From: Bdellovibrio sp.
GTDB lineage: Bacteria > Bdellovibrionota > Bdellovibrionia > Bdellovibrionales > Bdellovibrionaceae
Direction of reading: 5' to 3'
DNA length: 22,835 nt
NCBI GenBank assembly: GCA_019104905.1
Contig: JAHRXB010000291.1
Location: 1 to 22,835 of the forward strand
Shown: positions 1 through 8,641 of the stretch, piece by piece
Layout: each line of letters begins with the position of its first letter
How positions within the stretch are numbered: the first letter of the stretch is position 1
Translations under genes and position numbers: made by a program
Notes under the pieces: generated by a model
Seen by the model: the letters and a program-made list of their open reading frames with translations, nothing else
Databases searched by the model: none
Told to the model about the DNA's origin: nothing

Positions 1-2273
1 CTTCAACTCCAGCTACAACAGTTAAAAGAAATATTATCGGTCGTATGGACCTTTCGCGCGTGCAGTCTCAAGCTCCACAGCGTCAAGAGCGTCCACAGAG
101 TGGATACACCAGAACCGGTGGATTCCAAGGCGGAGACCGTCAACAAGGTGAGCGTCCGCAAGGTGGTGGATTCTCAGGACCCCGTCCTGGTGGATTCAAC
201 AGACCTTCGGGTGGGGCTCCCACACGTAATATCCGTACGGGTTTCGTAGCTTCTGCACCTCCAGAACCAATGCCGGATGTTGGTGGTGAGTTTAAGAAGG
301 ATTTCGACAGACGTAAGAAGGTGACTGGCGTAAGTGTTGGTCCGGCTGTTCGTGAGAAAGAAAAAGAGAAGGAAGAAGAAGTACAAGTCTTCAACCCGGT
401 GGAATTCCGTAAGCGTGAGATGGTTTTCCAGCCGAAAAAGAAAAAAGGTCTTTTGGACCGTGAGGCTATGAAAACTCAGATTACAACACCTTCAGCGCAC
501 AAACGTGTGGTGAAAGTGAATAACACGATGAAGCTCAGTGACTTGGCGATGGAGATGGGCTTGAAAGCTCCTCAACTCGTGAAAGTTCTAATGCAGAATG
601 GTGTTATGGCCAACATGAACACAGATCTTGATTTCGACACGATTGCATTGATCGTTCCTGAGTTCGGTTGGGAAGCACAAAACGTATTTAAGACGGCCGA
701 TGCTGTTGCGGAAGAAACGGCTTTCGGTGATTTGGCGGCGGAAGCAATCACTCGTCCTCCAGTTGTGACTGTCATGGGTCACGTTGACCACGGTAAGACC
801 TCTTTGTTGGATGCGATTCGCAATGCGGACGTGGCAGCAGGGGAAGCGGGTGGTATCACTCAGCACATTGGTGCCTACAGCGTGAAATTGGAAGATGGTC
901 ATTTGATTACTTTCTTGGATACTCCGGGCCACGAAGCCTTTACGGCTATGCGTGCTCGTGGAGCCAACGCCACTGACATCGCGATCATCGTGGTGGCGGC
1001 GGATGATGGTATGATGCCTCAAACTCAAGAGGCGATTAACCACGCGAAAGCGGCAGGTGTACCTATCATCGTGGCTGTGAATAAGATGGATAAGCCTGGT
1101 GCGAATCCAGAGCGTATTAAGCAACAATTGACAGAGCTTGAAATCGTTCCAGAAGAATGGGGTGGAAACACGATCTTCTGTGAAGTTTCAGCGATGAAGA
1201 AAACGGGTATTAAAGAGCTTCTTGAGCAAGTGAAACTTCTTGCTGAGGTTGCTGAATTGAAAGCCAACCCAAAACGCTCCGGCACAGGTATTGTGATCGA
1301 AGCGAAGATGGAAAAAGGCAAAGGACCTGTCGCGACTCTTCTTGTTAAAGATGGAACAGTCGAAGTCGGTCAATACATCGTAGCGGGAACTATGAAGGGA
1401 CGCGTTCGTTCTTTGGTGAACGACAAGGGCGAAAGAATTCAATCCGTCGGACCTGGTTTGCCAGCCGAAGTGTTGGGTCTTGAAGCGGTTCCTGCAGCAG
1501 GTGATAAGTTTGACATCGTTAAAGATGAAGACACTGCAAACGAAGTATCTACTTTAAGAAAAGAACAAGCTGAAAAAGCAGCGGCGGCTCCGGCGGCGAA
1601 AATGTCTTTGGAAGATATCTTCGCGAAGGTGAAGTCGGGCGATGTGAAAGAGTTGGCTTTGGTGTTGAAAGCGGACGTGCATGGATCTCTTGAGGCCATC
1701 AATGGAATGCTTTCAAAACTTTCTACCAGCGAAGTGAAGGCGAAAGTGATTCACTCTGCGGTGGGCGGTATTAATGAAGGGGACGTGGTCTTGGCTCATA
1801 CAGCTAAGGGTATTGTTCTTGGCTTTAACGTGCGTCCTGATTTGGGTGCGCAGGCGAAAGCAAAACAACTGGGCGTTGATATCCGTACCTACTCTATTGT
1901 TTACGAGTTGATCGATCAGATGAAAGCGGCGATGGCCGGTCTTCTTAGCCCTGATGTGGTGGAAGAAGTTATGGGTCGCGTTGAAGTTCGTAATACCTTC
2001 AACGTACCTAAAGTGGGCACGATTGCAGGTTGCTTCGTGATCGACGGTAAGATCCAACGTAACAACATGATCCGTCTACTTCGTGAGAACAAGATTGTTT
2101 ACGAAGGTAAGATCGCTTCATTGAAACGTTTCAAAGACGACGCCAAAGAAGTGGCTTCTGGCTACGAGTGCGGTATCGGCATTGAAAACTACAACGACGT
2201 TAAAGTCGGCGATATGATGGAAGCTTACGTGAAAAAAGAAATCGCACGCGAGTTGGGTGCGGGGGCTGAATAA
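1..2273 (+). CDS. infB: Translation initiation factor IF-2 (5' partial)
   Basis: GTPase that places initiator tRNA on the 30S subunit and promotes subunit joining. The reading frame is open from base 3 to the stop at 2271-2273 with no stop before the first ATG (45), so the gene begins outside the window; 756 codons are visible. Order seen: an Arg/Gly/Gln/Pro-rich, probably disordered linker (about bases 60-330), a charged KEKEKEEE stretch, the IF2_N helical domain (about 528-690), then the GTPase core with G1 GHVDHGKT (from about 777), G3 DTPGHEAF and G4 NKMDKP. The beta-barrel domain II, domain 3 and C-terminal fMet-tRNA-binding domain follow. The core is intact. The stop overlaps the rbfA start by one base (TAATG), so the two are translationally coupled in the conserved infB-rbfA-truB block. 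Confidence 0.97.
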   Translation, partial: STPATTVKRNIIGRMDLSRVQSQAPQRQERPQSGYTRTGGFQGGDRQQGERPQGGGFSGPRPGGFNRPSGGAPTRNIRTGFVASAPPEPMPDVGGEFKKDFDRRKKVTGVSVGPAVREKEKEKEEEVQVFNPVEFRKREMVFQPKKKKGLLDREAMKTQITTPSAHKRVVKVNNTMKLSDLAMEMGLKAPQLVKVLMQNGVMANMNTDLDFDTIALIVPEFGWEAQNVFKTADAVAEETAFGDLAAEAITRPPVVTVMGHVDHGKTSLLDAIRNADVAAGEAGGITQHIGAYSVKLEDGHLITFLDTPGHEAFTAMRARGANATDIAIIVVAADDGMMPQTQEAINHAKAAGVPIIVAVNKMDKPGANPERIKQQLTELEIVPEEWGGNTIFCEVSAMKKTGIKELLEQVKLLAEVAELKANPKRSGTGIVIEAKMEKGKGPVATLLVKDGTVEVGQYIVAGTMKGRVRSLVNDKGERIQSVGPGLPAEVLGLEAVPAAGDKFDIVKDEDTANEVSTLRKEQAEKAAAAPAAKMSLEDIFAKVKSGDVKELALVLKADVHGSLEAINGMLSKLSTSEVKAKVIHSAVGGINEGDVVLAHTAKGIVLGFNVRPDLGAQAKAKQLGVDIRTYSIVYELIDQMKAAMAGLLSPDVVEEVMGRVEVRNTFNVPKVGTIAGCFVIDGKIQRNNMIRLLRENKIVYEGKIASLKRFKDDAKEVASGYECGIGIENYNDVKVGDMMEAYVKKEIARELGAGAE

Positions 2274-2671
2274 TGAAAAACATGGGTGATGGGCGCCGAG
2301 TTGCTCGCGTAGAAAGAGAAATTCAAGCGACCATTGCTCAGTTTTTGATCCGTGGTTTTAAGGTGCCGTTGCCAGGTTTGGTAACGGTGGCACAAGTGAA
2401 GATGCCAGCGGATCTTCGCGCCGCGAAAGTTTATGTCAGTGTTTTAGGTTCAGAAGCCCAGCAAGAAGAGGCTTTGGAGCTTTTGCAAGAAAGAGCTTTT
2501 GAGATTCAAAACTACATCGGTAAAGAACTCAAAATGCGTTATTGTCCTAAATTGACGTTCTATCCTGATCACACGACAGAACAGGTTTTGAAGGTAGAAA
2601 AGATCCTTCAAGAGCTTGATCAAGAACGAAAGCAAAAAGGCGAAAGTTCTAACGAATCTGATGACGAATAA
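2273..2671 (+). CDS. rbfA: Ribosome-binding factor A
   Basis: Small KH-like factor that binds the immature 30S subunit and helps the 16S rRNA 5' end mature; needed for cold adaptation in E. coli. The 132-residue product has the family's length and pattern: an N-terminal RVARVEREIQATIAQFL helix, the DLRAAKVYVSVLG strand, and a C-terminal PKLTFYPDHTTEQVLKVEKIL segment. The tail is acidic and Ser-rich. The ATG shares its A with the infB stop; a second in-frame ATG lies at 2282. No clear independent Shine-Dalgarno is seen, so expression probably depends on coupling to infB. The 3' end overlaps truB by 11 bases. Confidence 0.95.
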   Translation: MKNMGDGRRVARVEREIQATIAQFLIRGFKVPLPGLVTVAQVKMPADLRAAKVYVSVLGSEAQQEEALELLQERAFEIQNYIGKELKMRYCPKLTFYPDHTTEQVLKVEKILQELDQERKQKGESSNESDDE

Positions 2672-3581
2672 TACACAATTTCACGGTCTTCTGTTGGTGG
2701 ACAAACCTTCAGGGATTTCCAGTCATGATGTGGTGGCGAGGCTTCGCCGTATTCTTGGGACGAAGGCCGTGGGGCATTCGGGGACCTTGGATCCGATGGC
2801 GTCGGGTTTGATGGCCTGTCTGATCAATGAAGGCACCAAACTCAGTCAGTATATTCTTGAAGGTGACAAGGGGTATCGAGTTCGAGCTCAACTGGGGGTT
2901 CGCACAGACACTTTGGATACCACCGGAGAAATCTTAGAGCAGAAGTCCGTCGATGTATCCCGAGAGCGTATTTTAGAGGAAGCCTTGAAGATCCAAGGAG
3001 AGATGGAGCTGGAAGTTCCGATTTACTCCGCGATCAAGGTTCAGGGCAAAAAGCTCTATGAATATGCCCGCGGAGAGCAGGAAGTCGCGGTTCCTAAAAA
3101 GCTCATGAAGTTCTGGGATGTGACGCCGGTTGAAGTCGGCCCGGATTGGGCTGAGTTTGACATTAAGTGCACCAAGGGCAGTTACATCCGCACTTGGGTG
3201 GACCTCCTGGGGAAGGCCTTGGGTTGTGGGGCGGCGATGAGTGCCTTGCGTAGAACCTGGTCAGCCCCCTATCTTTTGCCTCAGGCGCAGACTTTGGAGG
3301 CTATTGAAGCTTCGGTCAAACAGGGAGAGGGAAGCTCTGCCTTTGTGCCTATGGAATTGGCATTGCCTCAAATCAAAAGAATTCGCGTAAAAGGGCAAGA
3401 TCGGGTGCTTTTAGGGAATGGCCAGATCAGCCATGACCTTCGCTCTCAGCTTATTACGGCTTTTAAGCCTTCTGAGGATCAATATGTTCAAATATTGGCC
3501 CAGGAGGGGGGACAGCTTTTGGCTTTGGTAGGTCTAGAGCCTGGAAAGGGCTTTGTCCTTCGCCGGGTCTTCAAATACTAG
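2661..3581 (+). CDS. truB: tRNA pseudouridine(55) synthase
   Basis: Converts U55 of tRNA to pseudouridine in the T-loop. The 306-residue protein opens with the family block HGLLLVDKPSGISSHDVV and carries the catalytic-aspartate motif GHSGTLDPMASG, with Asp44 as the expected nucleophile. Later segments GSYIRTWVDLLG and the PUA-like C-terminal end (GLEPGKGFVLRRVF) also fit TruB. I chose ATG 2661 because homology begins right after it. An upstream TTG at 2616 would add 15 charged residues read from within rbfA and is less likely. The start overlaps the rbfA end by 11 bases. A terminator is absent after the stop, so read-through into rpsO is possible. Confidence 0.95.
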   Translation: MTNNTQFHGLLLVDKPSGISSHDVVARLRRILGTKAVGHSGTLDPMASGLMACLINEGTKLSQYILEGDKGYRVRAQLGVRTDTLDTTGEILEQKSVDVSRERILEEALKIQGEMELEVPIYSAIKVQGKKLYEYARGEQEVAVPKKLMKFWDVTPVEVGPDWAEFDIKCTKGSYIRTWVDLLGKALGCGAAMSALRRTWSAPYLLPQAQTLEAIEASVKQGEGSSAFVPMELALPQIKRIRVKGQDRVLLGNGQISHDLRSQLITAFKPSEDQYVQILAQEGGQLLALVGLEPGKGFVLRRVFKY

Positions 3582-3585
3582 GGCC

Positions 3586-3614
3586 TTGACCGGCCTCAGG
3601 GAACGGGTTAGAAC
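3586..3614 (+). promoter_or_regulatory. Candidate sigma70-type promoter for rpsO
   Basis: TTGACC at 3586-3591 (5 of 6 to TTGACA) is followed by exactly 17 bases and TAGAAC at 3609-3614 (4 of 6 to TATAAT). It starts four bases after the truB stop and would give an rpsO leader of about 90 bases. In E. coli rpsO also has its own promoter and its leader is bound by S15; no S15 site could be identified by eye here. Confidence 0.45.
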
Positions 3615-3710
3615 CTTAAAACTTAATAAAACTCTACAGATCGACAGCCATGACGACTGCAAGGGTTTGGATACTAAAAAACAGAAAATTTTAAAATAAA
3701 GGAGACTTTA

Positions 3711-3980
3711 ATGGCGGTCACTAAAGAGAACAAAACTCAAATCGTTAAAAAATTCAAAACAGCAGATCTTGATACTGGATCTCCAGAAGTTCAAGTCGCT
3801 CTTCTTACTGCTAAAATCAATGATTTGACAGTTCACTTCTCTACTCACAAGAAAGATCATCACGGTCGCCGTGGTCTTGTGACTATGGTTAATAAAAGAA
3901 GAAAACTTTTGGACTATCTACATCGCAAAGATGTGAAACGTTACCAAGACCTTATCAAGGCTCTTGATATCCGTAAGTAA
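3711..3980 (+). CDS. rpsO: 30S ribosomal protein S15
   Basis: Primary 16S rRNA-binding protein of the small-subunit platform. The 89-residue product has the full family length and shows the conserved core [22 protein letters not shown], here seen as [12 protein letters not shown] followed by [15 protein letters not shown] and the C-terminal RRKLLDYL block. A strong Shine-Dalgarno (AAAGGAGA, about 3700-3707) sits upstream of the ATG, unlike the weakly signalled genes before it, which fits the high output needed for a ribosomal protein. The 129-base gap from truB carries a promoter-like element and is AT-rich. A hairpin with a T run directly follows the stop. Confidence 0.97.
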   Translation: MAVTKENKTQIVKKFKTADLDTGSPEVQVALLTAKINDLTVHFSTHKKDHHGRRGLVTMVNKRRKLLDYLHRKDVKRYQDLIKALDIRK

Positions 3981-3991
3981 TATCGAATTCC

Positions 3992-4022
3992 TGAAGGGGC
4001 GAAAAGCCCCTTCAAGCTTTTT
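3992..4022 (+). terminator. Terminator or attenuator between rpsO and pnp
   Basis: A perfect 9-bp stem (TGAAGGGGC 3992-4000 with GCCCCTTCA 4006-4014) has a GAAAA loop and is followed by AGC and five Ts (4018-4022). This resembles an intrinsic terminator. Because pnp follows with no obvious promoter, partial read-through is likely, as known for the E. coli rpsO-pnp junction. Confidence 0.8.
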
Positions 4023-4023
4023 A

Positions 4024-4065
4024 CCCCATGAGGGGAAACTTCCACCAGCAAGGCATAAGGCCTTG
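4024..4065 (+). promoter_or_regulatory. pnp leader hairpins
   Basis: Two short inverted repeats lie between the rpsO terminator and the pnp ribosome binding site: CCCC/GGGG (4024-4027 with 4032-4035) and CAAGGC/GCCTTG (4049-4054 with 4060-4065, 5-base loop). E. coli pnp is autoregulated through a structured leader cut by RNase III. Calling this an equivalent control region is an inference from position. Confidence 0.4.
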
Positions 4066-4087
4066 TGACAAAATTCAAGGAGATTTA

Positions 4088-6181
4088 ATGAAAACGACTG
4101 TAACTACATCGGTGGGCGGAAAACAAATCACCATCGAAACAGGCCGTTTGGCAAAACAAGCAGATGGATCTGTGCTTGTCTCTAGTGGTAACAACATTGT
4201 TCTTGTTACTGCGGTGTCGTCAAAAAAAGCATCAGAACTTGATTTCTTTCCTCTGACTGTTGAATACATCGAGAAGTTCTATGCGACTGGAAAAATTCCT
4301 GGTGGCTACTTCAAACGTGAAGGTAAGCCGACAAACGATGCTGTTTTAACAGCGCGTTTGATTGACCGTCCAATTCGTCCCTCTTTCCCTGAAGGATATA
4401 GATACGAAACACAAGTTGTGGCGACGGTTTTGTCTGCAGACGGTGCATTCCCTCTTGAGATTCTTGCGAGTCTTGGCGCTTCTGCGGCTCTTCATCTTTC
4501 TGATATTCCGTTTAACGGCCCGACGGCAGCGATCCAAGTGGGTCGTGTTGACGGTCAGTTCGTTGCGAACCCAACTCCTCAACAAATGGAAAAGTCCGAC
4601 ATGGACGTTATCGTTGCGGGAACTCGCAACGGTCTTTTGATGGTGGAAGGTGAAACAAGATTTATCTCTGAAGCGGACGTATTGGCGGCGTTGAAATTCG
4701 GTCACCAATCCATGATGCCTCTTTTGAATGCTCAAGATGAATTGCGTGAAAAGGCGGGCTCTAAGGCCAAACGTGCCTTCACGCCTCCAGCAATTGATGC
4801 TGACTTCAAAACGAAAGCCGAGGCTTTGTTGAAGTCTAAGATCGCGGCAGCTTTGTCCATCAAAGAAAAACAAGAGCGTTATGCGGCGGCAGCTTTGGCT
4901 CAGGCAGAAGCGGAAAAAACTCTTCTGGCTGATATTGCTGACAAAGATTTGTTGAAGCAACGTAAGAAAGACATTGCAACGATCGTTGAAGAACTCAAAT
5001 ACCACGAAGCTCGTTCCATGATTTTGGACAGAGCGGTTCGTATCGATGGCCGTGACGTGAAAACAGTCCGTCCTATCGCGAACGAAGTGGGATTGTTGCC
5101 ACGTGCTCACGGTTCAGGCCTTTTCACTCGCGGTGAAACGCAAGTTTTGGGAACTGTGACTTTGGGAACGGGTGATGATGAACAAATGGTTGACGCTCTT
5201 TTGGGGACTCAAAAGCGCAAGTTCATGCTTCACTACAACTTCCCTCCATACTCTGTAGGTGAAGTGGGCCGTTTCGGTGGTCAAGGTCGTCGTGAAATCG
5301 GTCACGGAAACTTGGCAGAGCGCGCTTTGAAAGCGGTTCTTCCTGATCATGAGAAATTCCCATACACAATCCGTGTTGTTTCTGAAGTTCTTGAGTCCAA
5401 CGGTTCTTCTTCCATGGGCACAGTGTGCTCAGGCACGATGGCAATGTTGGATGCAGGTGTTCCTTTGAAAGGGAACGTTGCGGGTATCGCCATGGGTCTG
5501 ATTAAAGAGGGCGACCGTGTCGCTGTCTTGACGGACATCTTGGGTGACGAAGATCACTTGGGTGATATGGACTTTAAAGTTGCTGGAACGACTCAAGGTA
5601 TCACTGCTCTGCAAATGGATATCAAGATTGACTCTGTTTCTTTCGAGGTGATGGAGCAAGCTTTGGCGCAAGCTAAAGAGGGCCGCAGTCATATCCTGAA
5701 TGAGATGGAAAAAGTGATGAAGACTCCTCGTGGACAGATTTCTGAATTTGCTCCTCGTATTGAGACTATCAAAATTAAGCCAGATAAGATCCGCGAAGTG
5801 ATCGGTTCTGGTGGTAAAGTGATCCGTGGTATCACGGAAGCAACAGGTGTGAAGATTGAGATCGAAGATGACGGTACAATCCACATCGCTTCTGCGGACC
5901 CTGAAGCTACCAAAAAAGCTATTGCGATGATCAATGACATCATTGCAGAAGCTGAAGTTGGCAAAACATACAAAGGCCGCGTTGTGAAGATTGCGGAATT
6001 TGGTGCTTTCGTTGAAATCTTGCCGAACACCCAAGGTCTTTTGCACATCTCTGAAATCGCTAACGAAAGAGTGCGCGCTGTTACAGACGTACTTAAAGAA
6101 GGCGAAGTGATTGATGTTAAAGTTCTTGAAGTAGACCGTGCAGGACGCATTAAGCTTTCTCGTAAAGCTTTGCTTCAGTAG
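4088..6181 (+). CDS. pnp: Polyribonucleotide nucleotidyltransferase (PNPase)
   Basis: Phosphorolytic 3'-to-5' exoribonuclease of mRNA decay, a cytoplasmic trimer. The 697-residue product has the complete family layout: first RNase PH domain, alpha-helical linker (charged, about residues 235-300), second RNase PH domain (GETQVLGTVTLGT, PPYSVGEVGRFG, and the SNGSSSMGTVCSGTMAMLDAG core), KH domain with the IREVIGSGGKVIRGI loop (from about 563), and S1 domain (from about 624, GRVVKIAEFGAFVEI). The start at 4088 is set by the Shine-Dalgarno CAAGGAGA (4076-4083) and by homology beginning at MKTTV. An open frame reaching back to 4028 runs through leader hairpins and is not used. The M16 protease gene begins 12 bases after the stop. 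Confidence 0.97.
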   Translation: MKTTVTTSVGGKQITIETGRLAKQADGSVLVSSGNNIVLVTAVSSKKASELDFFPLTVEYIEKFYATGKIPGGYFKREGKPTNDAVLTARLIDRPIRPSFPEGYRYETQVVATVLSADGAFPLEILASLGASAALHLSDIPFNGPTAAIQVGRVDGQFVANPTPQQMEKSDMDVIVAGTRNGLLMVEGETRFISEADVLAALKFGHQSMMPLLNAQDELREKAGSKAKRAFTPPAIDADFKTKAEALLKSKIAAALSIKEKQERYAAAALAQAEAEKTLLADIADKDLLKQRKKDIATIVEELKYHEARSMILDRAVRIDGRDVKTVRPIANEVGLLPRAHGSGLFTRGETQVLGTVTLGTGDDEQMVDALLGTQKRKFMLHYNFPPYSVGEVGRFGGQGRREIGHGNLAERALKAVLPDHEKFPYTIRVVSEVLESNGSSSMGTVCSGTMAMLDAGVPLKGNVAGIAMGLIKEGDRVAVLTDILGDEDHLGDMDFKVAGTTQGITALQMDIKIDSVSFEVMEQALAQAKEGRSHILNEMEKVMKTPRGQISEFAPRIETIKIKPDKIREVIGSGGKVIRGITEATGVKIEIEDDGTIHIASADPEATKKAIAMINDIIAEAEVGKTYKGRVVKIAEFGAFVEILPNTQGLLHISEIANERVRAVTDVLKEGEVIDVKVLEVDRAGRIKLSRKALLQ

Positions 6182-6193
6182 GCTTCAATTTCA

Positions 6194-7465
6194 GTGACAA
6201 ACACAAAGTTCAAAAAATCTGAACTTTCTAACGGGATCCGGGTGGTGAGTGAACTTCATCCAGGGTCCCGTGCCGTTTCAATCAGTATCTGGGTTTTGAC
6301 CGGGACTCGAGATGAAACTCCTGAAGTCGCGGGGATCTCGCATCTTTTAGAGCATCTCGTTTTTAAAGGAACTAAAACCCGTTCAGCTTATCAAATCGCC
6401 AAGTCTTTAGAGGCTCTCGGCGGCGATCTGAATGCCTACACGACGCGCGAATACACTTGTTACCACGCCATGGTTTTGAAAGATCATTGGGAGAAGGCTC
6501 TTGATGTTCTTTCGGATTTAGTTTCGAACATGCACCTGAATAAAAAAGAGTTTGGGCTTGAAAAGGGCGTGATCTTGCAAGAGATCGCCATGTCCGAAGA
6601 TAGCCACGAAGAACTTATCTATGACATTTTCTATGAGCAGGTGTACGGATCGCATCCTTTGGCGCGCTCTATTTTGGGCACACCTAAGTCCATCGCTTTG
6701 ATGAAACAAAATCAGGTGATGGATTATTATAAAAAGACTTACTCGGGTGGAAATATCATCGTCAGCGCTGCCGGATGTTTGGATCATGATGAGTTGATGT
6801 CGGGAATCGAAAAACGTCTTGGTGCCAAAAAGAAGATGGCTCTGAAGAATGCCCGCAAATATCCACGATGGTTGAAACGTCGCCACGTGGTTGAAAAGCA
6901 GGCTGAACAAGTTCATATGCTCTTGGGGTTCCCGACGGCGAGCTTTAAAGACAAACATCGCTTTGAAGCAGTGATCACGAACACGCTCTTGGGTGGCGGC
7001 ATGACCTCTAAACTTTACCAGAGTGTTCGAGAAAAAAAGGGTTTGGTTTATACCATTCACTCCAGTCTGAACACCCATATTGATTCGGGGATGTTGACGA
7101 TTTATGCCGGGACCGAAGTTAAGAACGCTAAAAAAGTCGGCGATTTGATTTCCAAAGAATTTCAAAAGATCCGCAAGCAGGGTGTGACGAAGCACGACGT
7201 GGAAATGTTTAAAACACAAGTGATTGGCAGCATTTTGTTGGGCTCGGACGATATTGAAAATCGTATGACCTCTTTGGCTGTGAATGAAATTGTTTTTGGC
7301 CGTTATAGATCTGTGGAATCCGTTATTGACGAGATTAAAGAAGTCTCTGTGGATTCCGTGAATCACTATATCCGTCATGAGCTTGATTTAGACAAAGCTT
7401 CGGGAGTCCTCTTGGGACCAGGAGTGAATGAACTCAAGCCATGGTGGGATGAATTATCTTTATAA
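6194..7465 (+). CDS. M16-family zinc metallopeptidase (processing-peptidase-like)
   Basis: Predicted zinc protease of the pitrilysin/insulinase family (inverzincin). It carries the HxxEH motif as HLLEH (residues 50-54) and the third metal ligand in VILQE (Glu130), 76 residues on, as in mitochondrial processing peptidase beta and bacterial PqqL/YmxG-type enzymes. The second half has GGGMTSKLYQSVREKKGLVY, the typical C-terminal inactive-lobe signature. At 423 residues it is a two-domain subunit likely to dimerise. No signal peptide is seen, so a cytoplasmic place is likely. Start is GTG 6194 with only a weak upstream signal, 12 bases after pnp; pnp-M16-dut is a gene order also known from other bacteria. 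The peptide substrate is unknown. Confidence 0.9.
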   Translation: MTNTKFKKSELSNGIRVVSELHPGSRAVSISIWVLTGTRDETPEVAGISHLLEHLVFKGTKTRSAYQIAKSLEALGGDLNAYTTREYTCYHAMVLKDHWEKALDVLSDLVSNMHLNKKEFGLEKGVILQEIAMSEDSHEELIYDIFYEQVYGSHPLARSILGTPKSIALMKQNQVMDYYKKTYSGGNIIVSAAGCLDHDELMSGIEKRLGAKKKMALKNARKYPRWLKRRHVVEKQAEQVHMLLGFPTASFKDKHRFEAVITNTLLGGGMTSKLYQSVREKKGLVYTIHSSLNTHIDSGMLTIYAGTEVKNAKKVGDLISKEFQKIRKQGVTKHDVEMFKTQVIGSILLGSDDIENRMTSLAVNEIVFGRYRSVESVIDEIKEVSVDSVNHYIRHELDLDKASGVLLGPGVNELKPWWDELSL

Positions 7466-7483
7466 CTTTTCGAGGAGTGCATT

Positions 7484-7933
7484 ATGAATAAACTGACAGT
7501 AAAAGTTAAAAAACTTGAGAACTTCCATGGTGATCTTCCTCAATATCAGTCGATGGGGGCAAGTGGCTTTGATGTGCGCGCACAACTGGCCGGACCTGTT
7601 GTTTTGAATCCTGGAGAAAGAGCTCTGATTCCGACTGGATTGTCCTTTGAGATTCCTCTTGGGTATGAGATTCAAGCTCGTCCGCGCAGTGGGTGGGCGG
7701 CGAAAAGTGGTCTTACGGTGTTGAATACACCGGGCACCATTGATGCTGACTATCGTGGCGAAGTAAAAATCATTGTTATTAATCTTGGTAACGAAGCCGT
7801 CACAATCAATGATCAAGAGCGCTGTGCTCAGTTGGTAATTGCTCCTGTCCTGCAAGCTCAATTTGAAGTTGTCAATGAATTGGGATCCACCGAACGTGGT
7901 GCGGGTGGGTTTGGCTCGACAGGAAGAGCTTAG
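7484..7933 (+). CDS. dut: Deoxyuridine 5'-triphosphate nucleotidohydrolase
   Basis: Hydrolyses dUTP to dUMP and pyrophosphate, limiting uracil in DNA and feeding dTMP synthesis. All five trimeric dUTPase motifs are visible in 149 residues: I SGFDVRA (27-33), II RPRSGWAAK (66-74), III GTIDADYRGEV (84-94, with the catalytic Asp), IV ERCAQLVI (112-119) and V RGAGGFGSTG (138-147), the glycine-rich arm that closes the active site. Shine-Dalgarno CGAGGAG lies 8 bases before the ATG. The gene ends the plus-strand cluster and is followed by a strong terminator. Confidence 0.97.
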   Translation: MNKLTVKVKKLENFHGDLPQYQSMGASGFDVRAQLAGPVVLNPGERALIPTGLSFEIPLGYEIQARPRSGWAAKSGLTVLNTPGTIDADYRGEVKIIVINLGNEAVTINDQERCAQLVIAPVLQAQFEVVNELGSTERGAGGFGSTGRA

Positions 7934-7965
7934 TCCTAGAAGGGTTTTGATCTCTAGAGAGAATA

Positions 7966-7999
7966 AAAAAAGCCAAGTCCTAAGGGGCTTGGCTTTTTT
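7966..7999. terminator. Bidirectional intrinsic terminator
   Basis: A 12-bp stem (AAAAAAGCCAAG 7966-7977 with CTTGGCTTTTTT 7988-7999) and a 10-base loop. It has a T run on the plus strand and, read on the minus strand, an equivalent T run. It sits between convergent dut and the minus-strand gene ending at 8021, so it can serve both. Confidence 0.9.
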
Positions 8000-8020
8000 G
8001 TTTTTTAGATGGGCTGTATG

Positions 8021-8596
8021 TTACCCAAGTCTCTCTAATCTTGAAATATCGATTCGATTCCATAGCCAGATAATAAAGACGATGGCAAAGAGAATGGTGA
8101 CTAATCTCAAAGCGCGGCGTTTATCCATTTGGAAGTTTTCGGTAAGCCCCACCGCCATCAAAAGAGCGGTAAAGGCAAATCCCACAAGAGTGATCGGAGG
8201 GATCATCTCAGAGCCCACTTGGAAAATAAAAAACGGGACGTTCGCGAACAAGATCAGGGTGAAGATCTTTCGTAGTGAGCAGGTTCTTTTTTCGAAGACC
8301 TGAAAATAATAATAAATGAACAAGGCACCGATAGTCGTGGTTACGACTCCGACGATCGGAGAGATAATGATGCCGCCCATGATGCGGAAAAAATTCGGAG
8401 GGACAAGTCCCGTTAAAATACCTGAGCCCATGGACAAAACAATCAAAGTGATCACAAGAACGGTCCAATTCCAATCGGGCAGGGATTTGATCTTTTCCAC
8501 GGGATGGCGAAGGTAGTTCACGATATAACGGAACACTTCTTTGGCGGTTTCGTATTGGGGGGCATTCTTTGGAGTCACGTCTCTGTAGTCGCTCAT
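8021..8596 (-). CDS. Yip1-like five-helix membrane protein
   Basis: Predicted inner-membrane protein of 191 residues with unknown function. A hydrophilic N-terminus (residues 1-43) has a helix TAKEVFRYIVNYLRHPVEKI, followed by five hydrophobic segments at about 44-64, 72-98, 111-128, 134-152 and 164-180. This topology and the opening 'R-YxxxPxE' style resemble bacterial Yip1/YIF1-domain proteins (DUF1282 type); that assignment is by eye. It could instead be another small polytopic family. The minus strand upstream of the ATG shows no Shine-Dalgarno, and a promoter-like pair ends 8 bases from the ATG. The gene lies 45 bases downstream of the next minus-strand gene. Confidence 0.75.
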   Translation of the reverse strand: MSDYRDVTPKNAPQYETAKEVFRYIVNYLRHPVEKIKSLPDWNWTVLVITLIVLSMGSGILTGLVPPNFFRIMGGIIISPIVGVVTTTIGALFIYYYFQVFEKRTCSLRKIFTLILFANVPFFIFQVGSEMIPPITLVGFAFTALLMAVGLTENFQMDKRRALRLVTILFAIVFIIWLWNRIDISRLERLG

Positions 8597-8604
8597 ATGA
8601 GTCT

Positions 8605-8633
8605 ATTGCACCACTGACTTTGGTCATAAGCAA
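8605..8633 (-). promoter_or_regulatory. Weak candidate promoter of the Yip1-like gene
   Basis: On the minus strand TTGCTT (8633-8628, 3 of 6) is spaced 17 bases from TGCAAT (8610-8605, 4 of 6). The hexamer ends 8 bases before the ATG, which would make the transcript leaderless. The match is weak and is listed mainly because two other genes show the same geometry. Confidence 0.22.
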
Positions 8634-8641
8634 CTAGGAAT

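Noticed and set aside
588..1127. Long minus-strand open frame (179 codons) inside infB
   Set aside because: It lies opposite the conserved GTPase core, is His/Arg-rich as expected from an antisense frame, and has no ribosome binding site or recognisable domain.
2616..2660. TTG start for truB at 2616
   Set aside because: The added residues come from within rbfA, are highly charged, and precede the point where TruB similarity begins.
4028..4087. Extended pnp start at 4028
   Set aside because: The extra 20 residues are read through leader hairpins, and the strong Shine-Dalgarno supports ATG 4088.
4346..6046. Minus-strand open frames of 254 and 205 codons opposite pnp
   Set aside because: They mirror the conserved RNase PH, KH and S1 coding sequence and have antisense-type composition (His/Arg/Phe/Ser-rich).
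6518..7378. Minus-strand open frame of 286 codons opposite the M16 protease gene
   Set aside because: The plus-strand protein has a full family signature; the opposite frame shows no domain and a His/Phe/Asn-rich shadow composition.
7839..8303. Plus-strand open frame of 154 codons over the dut end and the Yip1-like gene
   Set aside because: It crosses the dut terminator and overlaps a minus-strand gene with clear membrane-helix pattern; no ribosome binding site.
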